64,000 bases of DNA, taken from contig NZ_JADPRT010000023.1 of the NCBI RefSeq assembly GCF_015690355.1, positions 38,719 through 102,718 of the forward strand. Direction: 5' to 3'. A program made the translations under genes and the position numbers. The DNA comes from Streptacidiphilus fuscans. GTDB taxonomy: Bacteria; Actinomycetota; Actinomycetes; Streptomycetales; Streptomycetaceae. Below the pieces are notes generated by a model. It was given only the letters and a program-made list of their open reading frames with translations. It ran no database searches and was not told where the DNA came from. Below are positions 9,286 through 16,135 of this stretch, piece after piece. Numbering within the stretch: the stretch's first letter is position 1; the number at the start of each line of letters is the position of its first letter.

Positions 9286-10392
9286 ATGTCGACGAACGAC
9301 CTCTACGCCACCCCGCCCACCGAGCAGCTGTGGACCGTTCCGGCCTCCGGCTCGGCACGTTTCAACTGGGAGTACGACGAGGGCCGGGAGCGGCTGCTCA
9401 ACCTGTACCAGAAGGGCAAGGACAAGCAGTGGGACCAGGTCAAGCGGATCGACTGGTCCCTGGAGGTCGACCCGTACGACCCGCTGGGCGTCCCCGACGA
9501 GGCGATGACCCTCTACGGCACGCCCTACTGGGACAAGATGAGCGAGGCGAACAAGGCCGACATGCGCCGCCACTACGCCTCCTGGCAGTTCAGCCAGTTC
9601 CTCCACGGTGAGCAGGGCGCGATGGTCTGCGCGGCGCGCATCGTCGAGTCCGTGCCGGACATGGACGCCAAGTTCTACTCGGCGACGCAGACCATGGACG
9701 AGGCCCGTCACGTCGAGATCTACTCGCGCTTCCTGCACGAGAAGATCGGCATGCTCTACCCGATCAACGACAACCTGCAGTCGCTGCTCGGCGACACCCT
9801 GCGCGACTCCCGCTGGGACATGCCGTACCTCGGGATGCAGGTGCTGATCGAGGGCCTGGCCCTGGCTGCGTTCGGGATGCTGCGCGACACCACCACCAAG
9901 CCGCTGCCCAAGCAGCTGCTGGCCTACGTGATGCAGGACGAGGCCCGCCACGTGGCCTTCGGGCGGATGGCGCTGCGTGACTACTACGCGCAGCTGACGG
10001 ACGCCGAGCGGGCCGAGCGTGAGGAGTTCGTGATCGAGGGCTGCTACCTGATGCGCGACCGGCTGCGCGGCGTGGAGGTGCTGGAGCACTTCGGCATCCC
10101 GGCCAAGGACGCGGACGAGATCAGCGAGCAGAGCGAGTACCTGCAGTTCTTCCGCAAGCTGCTCTTCTCGCGGATCGTGCCGTGCGTCAAGGACATCGGC
10201 CTGTGGGGCCCGAAGCTCCAGCAGGCCTACGTCGACATGGGCGTCTTCGACCTCGGCGACTCCAACCTGGACCTGCTGATGCAGCAGGACGAGGAGATCG
10301 CCGAGAAGCTCGACGCCGAACGCTTCGCGGCGGAGGAGACGGCCCGTGTCGACGAGGTCAGCGAGGCGATGGCCCAGGGCGCGGAGGCCTGA
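9286..10392 (+). CDS. Diiron ferritin-like protein
   Basis: A 368-aa ferritin-superfamily helical bundle with two carboxylate-bridged iron motifs: Glu in HGEQGAM (about 109) with DEARHVEIY (about 138-146), and Glu in EGLALAAFG (about 189) with DEARHVAFG (about 217-225). The paired DEARH motifs are typical of R2-like or AurF-like oxygenases and related proteins. The substrate is unknown. ATG at 9286 has AAAGGAG 7 bases upstream, and the longer upstream open frame is not supported. Its position after a TetR regulator and an aldehyde dehydrogenase suggests an oxidation pathway. Confidence 0.88.
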   Translation: MSTNDLYATPPTEQLWTVPASGSARFNWEYDEGRERLLNLYQKGKDKQWDQVKRIDWSLEVDPYDPLGVPDEAMTLYGTPYWDKMSEANKADMRRHYASWQFSQFLHGEQGAMVCAARIVESVPDMDAKFYSATQTMDEARHVEIYSRFLHEKIGMLYPINDNLQSLLGDTLRDSRWDMPYLGMQVLIEGLALAAFGMLRDTTTKPLPKQLLAYVMQDEARHVAFGRMALRDYYAQLTDAERAEREEFVIEGCYLMRDRLRGVEVLEHFGIPAKDADEISEQSEYLQFFRKLLFSRIVPCVKDIGLWGPKLQQAYVDMGVFDLGDSNLDLLMQQDEEIAEKLDAERFAAEETARVDEVSEAMAQGAEA

Positions 10393-10433
10393 GCGATCGC
10401 CTCGCGACCGCTGAATGGGGTGACCGGTGACCG

Positions 10434-11414
10434 TCAGCGGGTGACGGTCACCACGCGGTCCGCGGAGCTCGCGAACGGGTCGTACGAGGCCTCGACCGAC
10501 ACCGTGTCGCCCTTCCCGGCCCCGGCGTCCCAACCGGCCACCCGCACCCGGACGGTGTAGCTGACGGATGCGCCGTTCGCCCAGTGGGCCGGGATCGCGG
10601 GCAGCCCGGCGCTGTCGGTGCCGAGCGGCACCCAACGGCCGTTCTCCCACACGTCGTAGGCCAGGCTCGTGGTGAGCGGCACGGACTCGTAGGACGTGGT
10701 CAGCAGTCCCGGCACGAGCGACTGCGCGACGGGCGCGCCGGTGCGGTTGGTGAGGGTGTAGCGCATCACCAGCGGCTGCGAGGCCGAGACGGCGCTGCCG
10801 CCGCCGGTCAGCGTCTGGACGATCGGACCGCCGGTCCTGGCCGTGCCGACCTGGAGGTCCACCTGCTTGGAGACGGTGGCCCCGCCGCCGATGGTGCCGA
10901 CGTTGAAGCCGAGCAGCAGGCGGTCGTCGTTCACCGGCCAGGCCTTGCCGGCTGCCAGGGTGACCTTCCAGGTGTAGGTGGCGTGCGCGTGCAGCGTGAA
11001 CGCGTCGCCGAACTGGCCGCCCTTGGGGTAGAACGACCCGAGCAGCCCGCCGTCCTGACCGCCGAACGTGAGCGCCGTGGCGGGCGCGTGCACGGGCGTC
11101 ACACCCAGCGTCACCTGGCTGTCCCCCACCGGCAGCGCCCCGCGCGCCCCGCCGCCCAGCTCACTCCCGAACGCGACGTCGGTGCCGGAGGTGTTGGTGA
11201 CCGACAGGTCGAACACCTCCGCCCGCCCACCCGGCATCAGCGGACCGGCCTGCATCCGACCCAACGTCAGCACCAGCGGGCTCTTCGCCCCGGCCCCCAC
11301 CCCGGCCGGCGCCGCCTGCGCCACCCCGGGCAGAACGACGGCCGCAGCCGCGGCGACAACAGCAGCGGCCCCCGCAACAGCCTTGCGACGAGCGACCTTA
11401 CGACGAGCGGACAT
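10434..11414 (-). CDS. Secreted protein, paralogue A of the accessory pair
   Basis: Family unknown to me. The 326-aa product begins with a Sec or Tat-like signal: basic start (MSARRKVARRK), Ala/Val hydrophobic core, and a probable cleavage after VAQA. The mature part reads as two beta-rich domains of Ig or CARDB-like character. It shares many segments with the product of 14983-15942, including HAPAT, GQDGG or SQDGG, FYPKGGQ, HATYTWK and LTNRTG or FTNRTG. It lies divergent to the protease-NACHT gene at 11574 with about 160 bp between starts, the same arrangement as its paralogue. No transmembrane anchor or sorting signal is visible, so the protein is probably released. Confidence 0.85.
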   Translation of the reverse strand: MSARRKVARRKAVAGAAAVVAAAAAVVLPGVAQAAPAGVGAGAKSPLVLTLGRMQAGPLMPGGRAEVFDLSVTNTSGTDVAFGSELGGGARGALPVGDSQVTLGVTPVHAPATALTFGGQDGGLLGSFYPKGGQFGDAFTLHAHATYTWKVTLAAGKAWPVNDDRLLLGFNVGTIGGGATVSKQVDLQVGTARTGGPIVQTLTGGGSAVSASQPLVMRYTLTNRTGAPVAQSLVPGLLTTSYESVPLTTSLAYDVWENGRWVPLGTDSAGLPAIPAHWANGASVSYTVRVRVAGWDAGAGKGDTVSVEASYDPFASSADRVVTVTR

Positions 11415-11456
11415 GTCCCAACCCCCCACACCACGAGCACCTTCAGCGATCGCCCT

Positions 11457-11467
11457 CCCGGCGACAC
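11457..11467. promoter_or_regulatory. Conserved intergenic motif, module A
   Basis: CCCGGCGACAC lies between the divergent secreted-protein and protease-NACHT genes. The identical 11 bases occur at 16031-16041 in the matching gap of module B, about 43 and 89 bp upstream of the respective secreted-protein starts. It is probably part of a promoter or operator; which gene it serves is unclear. Confidence 0.45.
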
Positions 11468-11509
11468 CTAGATCCTCGCGGACGAACGGTTCGTGTCCGA
11501 TCCCCGGAG

Positions 11510-11528
11510 TGTCATGGCTCTGCAACAG
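11510..11528 (+). promoter_or_regulatory. Conserved upstream block before protease-NACHT gene A
   Basis: TGTCATGGCTCTGCAACAG matches the block at 16084-16102 before gene B (TGTCACCGCTGTGCAACAG) at 16 of 19 positions. It ends 45 bases before the preferred start at 11574. Although it lies in an open frame, its conservation at the same relative place argues that it is regulatory and that translation begins downstream. Confidence 0.45.
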
Positions 11529-11573
11529 TCGGAACCGGCCCTGCGCGCAGGGCAGTTCAGGGATCATGCCGGT

Positions 11574-14500
11574 ATGGCGCTGGAGCTCGAACGTGTGGCG
11601 GTGGTCAGGGGCGCGGACGGTGCGCAGGGCAGCGGGGTGCTGCTGACCTCGACCTTCCTGCTGAGTGCCGGGCATGTGGTCGGCAACGCCGAATCGGTCA
11701 CAGCCGCGGTCAGGGGCGGCACCGGTTGGACCTCGTGCACGGTCGTCGTCCGGGTGGACGACGTGGTGCTCCTCCAGGCCGCCCGACCACTGGTCGACGG
11801 CGAGCTGTCCCCCCTGCCGGTCGCCCGGCCACAAGGACTCATCCCGCTCCCGGGCTGCCACGCGACCGGGTTTCCGGCCGCTGAGCGCGACGCCCAGGAA
11901 ACACTCGGCAGTCACCAGGTCACCGGGACCCTGAAGCCGGGCCCCGGGCGTACTCCCGGTCGGCGCATCCTGGAGACCGCCCACCGACCTCCGACGCCGT
12001 CCAGGCCGTCCGTGCCGTCCATCCCGTCCGCGGGCACCGACTCCCCGTGGGCGGGGCTGTCCGGGGCCGGCGTCTTCCACGGAACCACCCTGCTCGGCAT
12101 CGTGACGGCCGATCACAGCCCAGCCCGATGGGGCCACAGCCAACTCGAAGTGCAGGAACTCGACGAGGAGCTGTCGGATGCCCTGCTCAGGCACGCCTCG
12201 AAGGCAACCGTCCTCGTGCCGCCGCCGACGCTCACCGAATCCGAGGCATTCGAGCTCGACTACCGGGAGTCGCTGCACGCTCAGTACGGCCGGATCCGGA
12301 TCTTCGGCCTGGACCTCGACGACCGGGTGCGCGACACCGTCGACCGGATGGAGTTGGACACCGCGTACCTGAGCCTGAGTGCCCACCAGAGTCGGCGCTG
12401 GGACATCCTGCCCGAGATCACCGAACGGCGGACCGGCCGGGCGGAGACCTTGCTCGCCGACCGCACGCGAACCCTGCTGCGCGGCGGGGCCGGCTCCGGC
12501 AAGACCACCCTCGTGCAGTGGCTCGCCCTCCATGCCGCGGAGTTGAGCGGATTCGAGGACCGGATCCCCTTCGTGCTCAAGCTGCGCAGCCTCCACAAGC
12601 TCCCGCGTCCAGGAGAGTTCCTCGTCGCGAGCCGCAGTGTGGTGGCGGACAGCGAGCCACGCGGGTGGACCACGGCGGTTCTCCGTGCAGGACGCGGTCT
12701 GCTCCTCGTTGACGGCGTGGACGAGATCCCCGAGAACCGACGCGAAGGCGCCCGGGAATGGCTCTCCGAACTGCTCAGGCTCTATCCGGGCACGGCAGCG
12801 GTCGTCACCGCCCGGCCGTCAGCCGTCCGCTCGGAATGGCTTGCTGCAGACGGCTTCGAGGAGCTGACCCTGCTGCCGATGACCGGCGAGGACCGGAAGA
12901 CTTTCGTCGACTTGTGGCACCGCGCCGCAGGGGCACCGGGCGAACTGCGCGAAGGCCTGCTCCGCACCCTGGACAGGTCCCCCGCTCTCACCTCGCTCAC
13001 CGCCAGCCCGCTTCTCTGCGCGATGCTCTGCGCCCTGCACCGCAACCGCAACGGCGCCCTGCCCCAAGGCCGTATGGCCATCTACGCTGCCGCCCTCAGC
13101 ATGCTCCTCGCCCGCCGCGACATGGAGCGCCAGGTCGAGGTCGAGCTGAGTGAGGAGGACCACCTGGCGCTGCTCCAGGGGCTGGCCCACTGGCTGGTCA
13201 AGGAGGGCCGGGTCGAGGGCGACCGCGCGGACGCCGTCAACCAGATCCGACGGCTGCAGGGCCACCTGAGCACGGATCTGCGCGGGCGCTCGGCCGAGTC
13301 GCTCTACGCGTACGTGCTGGAGCGGAGCGGACTGCTCTACGAGCCGACGACGGACACCTTCGAGTTCATCCACCGCACCTTCCAGGACTACCTGGCGGCG
13401 AAGGAGTTCAGCGAGGACCGCTCCTTCAACAGCCTGCTCTCGCATGCGGACGACGAACAGTGGGCGGACGTCATCCGGATGACCGTCGGCCACTGCGCCC
13501 CACGGGACCGGAGCCTGCTGCTCGAAAGGCTGGGTGAGGATCCACGCGACGAGAACCGCGCCCTGCTCGCCGGGAGCTGTCTCCCGTTCGCTCCGCGTCT
13601 CGCTCCGGAGACGCGTGCACTCGTCCTGGATCGGCTGGAGCCGCTGGTGCACACCAGCCGGCTACGGGAACTGGATCGGGTGGGCGATGACGTACTGACG
13701 ATCGTCCCGCCGACGATCTGGGCCGAACGCTCCTCGGACTACGCGACCTTGCTCGGACGACTCGGTACCTCCGCCGCTCTGCGCACCCTGGCCACCGGAA
13801 TCGACCAGTGCCGGGCCGACAACCGCCTCGACGATCTGACAACGGAGTGGAGATGCTTCGACGCGGCACAGTTTGCGGACCTGGTGCTGGCGCCACTTCA
13901 ACCGGCTGAACGACACCTCTTTCTGTCCAGTCGGGAACACCTACGCGAACTGGACAGGCTGGGTTCCTCCGAGGCAGTAACACTGTTCGACCTGTCGGCG
14001 GCCGACCTGCGCGCACATAAATTGCCCCCCGGGACCTCTCGCGTCTATGTGGTGAACTCGCCAGATCTAGAGGATCTCGAACTCCTCAGCCGACACACGA
14101 CGCTGCGGAAACTGACTCTGAGCAGTTGTCCAGCTCTCAGTGATCTCGGGTGTATCCCGGCGCTCCGCCCGGAATCTCTGAGCCTGTGGGACCTCCCGGC
14201 GGTCCCGACCGAGCACCTTCGAGAGATCGTGCAAGCTTTGGACTCCTGCACCGAGATCTGTCTCGGCCCCGCCGAGGTACGGGGGCTCGCGGGCCGAACC
14301 ACACAGCCCGGCGTACGAAGCACCTTCCTCAACGCCCACGGAGAGCCCGGAGAGGACCAGTGGCTCGGCGAGATACTGCAGATTTTCCCTGCTCTGGGGC
14401 ACATCGAACTCCTCCTCACGAACAGTGTCGACTCCTTCGACCTGCGTCCGCTCATCAACACAACGACGTCGATCCGTGTCTCCTTCACCCGGGATCGCGA

Positions 14501-14576
14501 AGAGGAACCACAGTTGACCGGAGGCGACGAGTTGGGGAAGCGCTTGACGGTCCATCGGATGCATGACGGATCATGA
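11574..14576 (+). CDS. Trypsin-like protease - NACHT NTPase - repeat protein A
   Basis: An NLR-like STAND protein of 1000 aa. Residues 1-190 look like a trypsin-fold peptidase: His in LSAGHVVG (about 34), Asp in RVDDVVLL (about 62-63), Ser in GLSGAGVF (about 163). A NACHT-type NTPase follows, with Walker A GGAGSGKTT near 304 and Walker B LLLVDGVDE near 380, then ARPSAV and FEFIHRTFQDYLAA, typical after NACHT domains. From about 800 on there are leucine-rich-like repeats (LRKLTLSSCPALSDL). The ATG at 11574 aligns with the start of paralogue B; ATG 11514 or GTG 11493 are alternatives. The stop overlaps a Trypco2-type gene by ATGA. By architecture it is a candidate anti-phage or stress sensor whose effector is proteolysis; this is inference. 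Confidence 0.88.
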   Translation: MALELERVAVVRGADGAQGSGVLLTSTFLLSAGHVVGNAESVTAAVRGGTGWTSCTVVVRVDDVVLLQAARPLVDGELSPLPVARPQGLIPLPGCHATGFPAAERDAQETLGSHQVTGTLKPGPGRTPGRRILETAHRPPTPSRPSVPSIPSAGTDSPWAGLSGAGVFHGTTLLGIVTADHSPARWGHSQLEVQELDEELSDALLRHASKATVLVPPPTLTESEAFELDYRESLHAQYGRIRIFGLDLDDRVRDTVDRMELDTAYLSLSAHQSRRWDILPEITERRTGRAETLLADRTRTLLRGGAGSGKTTLVQWLALHAAELSGFEDRIPFVLKLRSLHKLPRPGEFLVASRSVVADSEPRGWTTAVLRAGRGLLLVDGVDEIPENRREGAREWLSELLRLYPGTAAVVTARPSAVRSEWLAADGFEELTLLPMTGEDRKTFVDLWHRAAGAPGELREGLLRTLDRSPALTSLTASPLLCAMLCALHRNRNGALPQGRMAIYAAALSMLLARRDMERQVEVELSEEDHLALLQGLAHWLVKEGRVEGDRADAVNQIRRLQGHLSTDLRGRSAESLYAYVLERSGLLYEPTTDTFEFIHRTFQDYLAAKEFSEDRSFNSLLSHADDEQWADVIRMTVGHCAPRDRSLLLERLGEDPRDENRALLAGSCLPFAPRLAPETRALVLDRLEPLVHTSRLRELDRVGDDVLTIVPPTIWAERSSDYATLLGRLGTSAALRTLATGIDQCRADNRLDDLTTEWRCFDAAQFADLVLAPLQPAERHLFLSSREHLRELDRLGSSEAVTLFDLSAADLRAHKLPPGTSRVYVVNSPDLEDLELLSRHTTLRKLTLSSCPALSDLGCIPALRPESLSLWDLPAVPTEHLREIVQALDSCTEICLGPAEVRGLAGRTTQPGVRSTFLNAHGEPGEDQWLGEILQIFPALGHIELLLTNSVDSFDLRPLINTTTSIRVSFTRDREEEPQLTGGDELGKRLTVHRMHDGS

Positions 14577-14905
14577 CCTGTATGACGAACCCCGAGGACC
14601 CCATCGACCTCGCCGACGCGATCACCGCCATCCGGGACCAGTTGGTCGACGCCGCCGGGCGCGGAGCCGGCGCGGACATCGGCTTCGAAGTCGGGCCGAT
14701 CGAGCTGGAGTTCACCGTGGCGCTGAAGCGCGACGCGCGGGCCAAGGGCGGGGTGCGGGCGTGGGTGTTCTCCGTCGACGGGGAGGTGGGCGAAGCGTAC
14801 GACCGCACCCATCGGGTCGCCGTCACGCTCACGCCGAAGTCCCGCACGACCGGCGGGTCACTGGAGGTTGGCAACCACACGGCACCGGATCTGTCGGGCT
14901 TCTGA
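14573..14905 (+). CDS. Trypsin-co-occurring domain 2 (Trypco2) family protein
   Basis: A 110-aa protein whose sequence (LADAITAIRDQLVDAA near the start, FEVGPIELEFTVALKRD in the middle, HRVAVTLTPKS near the end) matches my memory of the Trypco2 domain, a small alpha/beta module found beside trypsin-like NTPase proteins in actinobacteria. Its ATG overlaps the stop of the protease-NACHT gene (ATGA), so the two are translationally coupled and probably act together, for example as regulator, adaptor or substrate. A second in-frame ATG lies at codon 4. No copy accompanies paralogue B. Its biochemical role is unknown. Confidence 0.8.
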   Translation: MTCMTNPEDPIDLADAITAIRDQLVDAAGRGAGADIGFEVGPIELEFTVALKRDARAKGGVRAWVFSVDGEVGEAYDRTHRVAVTLTPKSRTTGGSLEVGNHTAPDLSGF

Positions 14906-14927
14906 CGAAGCCTCAATGCAGAACGAC

Positions 14928-14962
14928 GAGCGCACCGGGTCCCAAGGGGTCCCGGCGCGCTC
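14928..14962. terminator. Bidirectional terminator hairpin
   Basis: Arms GAGCGCACCGGG and CCCGGCGCGCTC pair with one G-T type mismatch around an 11-base loop, between the convergent ends of the Trypco2-type gene and the secreted-protein gene. Confidence 0.65.
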
Positions 14963-14982
14963 GCCGTCAGTGCCGGTGATGC

Positions 14983-15942
14983 TCAGCGGACGGTGTAGAC
15001 GTCCTTGGTCACCAGGCCGGTGAAGCCGTCGTACGCGACCGAGACCGGGATCTCGCCGGCGGTCGCCTTCGTCGCGCCCCAGCTCACGACGCGGACGCGG
15101 ACCATCTCCGTCACCGACGAGCCGTTCGCCAGGTGGGCCGGAAGGACCGGCAGGCCGCCGTTGTAGTCACCGAGCTGCACCCAGTGGCCGTTCTTCCACA
15201 GGTCGAAGGCCAGCTCCACGTTCTTCAGCGAGCCGGAGTTGAGCTCGGTGCCGATCCACGGGCTGAGCTGCTCGGCCAGCGGCTGGCCGGTGCGGTTGGT
15301 GAAGGTGACCTGGAGGTCGACCGGCCGCTGGGGCGTCAACGTGCCGTGGCCCTGGACGGTGGTGACGATCGGGCCGCCCGACTTCCAGGTGCCGACGCGG
15401 AAGTCGAGCGTGCGGCCCACGGAGTTCTTGTAGTTGGCGGTGTCGTCCACGCCGAAGTTGAGCTGGAAGCCGTCGTCGTTGATCGGAAAGGCCTTGCCCG
15501 CCTCGACCGTGATCTTCCAGGTGTAGGTGGCGTGCGCGGGCAGCTTGAAGTCGCTCCCCCACTGGCCGCCCTTCGGGTAGAACGCACCGATGTAGCCGCC
15601 GTCCTGGCTGCCGAACATCGACGTCGTGGCCGGTGCGTGCACCGCCTGGACGCCGACCGTGACACCGCCGTACTGCGCCGGGATCGCGCCGTGCAGCGAG
15701 CCGCCGAGGGCGCCGGTGACCGGCAGGGCCGCGTCGGAGTGGTTGGTGACCGAGAAGTCGAAGGTCTTCGCCACACCGGGCAGCAGCGGGCCCGCCTGCG
15801 CGGCGGTGGACGAGATCGTCAGCGGGCTGCCGACGGTGGCCGGGGTGGCGGCGTTCGCGGTGCCGGGCAGCAGGGCGAGCGCGCCGGATGCGGCGGCGGC
15901 GACGACGGCGACGGCCCCGACGAGACGGTGACGAATGTTCAT
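14983..15942 (-). CDS. Secreted protein, paralogue B of the accessory pair
   Basis: A 319-aa paralogue of the protein at 10434-11414. It has a signal peptide (MNIRHRLVGAVAVVAAAA, probable cleavage after ANA) and the same two-domain beta-rich body, sharing HAPAT, SQDGG, FYPKGGQW, HATYTWKI, PINDD and FTNRTGQP. No membrane anchor is visible. It is divergent from protease-NACHT gene B with 193 bp between starts, mirroring module A, so the two genes were evidently duplicated together. Function is unknown; it may be unrelated to the protease or may be an extracellular partner. Confidence 0.85.
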   Translation of the reverse strand: MNIRHRLVGAVAVVAAAASGALALLPGTANAATPATVGSPLTISSTAAQAGPLLPGVAKTFDFSVTNHSDAALPVTGALGGSLHGAIPAQYGGVTVGVQAVHAPATTSMFGSQDGGYIGAFYPKGGQWGSDFKLPAHATYTWKITVEAGKAFPINDDGFQLNFGVDDTANYKNSVGRTLDFRVGTWKSGGPIVTTVQGHGTLTPQRPVDLQVTFTNRTGQPLAEQLSPWIGTELNSGSLKNVELAFDLWKNGHWVQLGDYNGGLPVLPAHLANGSSVTEMVRVRVVSWGATKATAGEIPVSVAYDGFTGLVTKDVYTVR

Positions 15943-16030
15943 GAGTGGCCCCCCAGGCGCATGATGAAGAACGAAAGGATGTCCGGCGTCCGGCGACTCG
16001 ACCCCCGACCGCTTCGCTTGCGGTCCGTTC

Positions 16031-16041
16031 CCCGGCGACAC
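16031..16041. promoter_or_regulatory. Conserved intergenic motif, module B
   Basis: CCCGGCGACAC, identical to 11457-11467. On the minus strand it reads GTGTCGCCGGG and follows an AT-richer stretch (AAGATTCTC), which could be the -10 region of the secreted-protein gene. Confidence 0.45.
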
Positions 16042-16083
16042 GAGAATCTTGGCGCACGGTCGGTATGTGAAAGATCCGTGAAC

Positions 16084-16108
16084 TGTCACCGCTGTGCAAC
16101 AGCGGTGA
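16084..16108 (+). promoter_or_regulatory. Conserved block with hairpin before protease-NACHT gene B
   Basis: Contains TGTCACCGCTGTGCAACAG, shared with module A. Here it also forms a perfect 9-bp inverted repeat, TCACCGCTG (16086-16094) and CAGCGGTGA (16100-16108), with loop TGCAA. It lies about 30 bases before the GTG start, so it is an operator or 5' leader structure candidate. Confidence 0.5.
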
Positions 16109-16135
16109 GCAGGGCTTTCGGGGGAAGGACGAGGG

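Noticed and set aside
10434..12596. Extending the secreted protein A upstream to a 720-aa protein
   Set aside because: The extension runs antisense to the protease-NACHT gene. The signal peptide starting at 11414 marks the true N-terminus.
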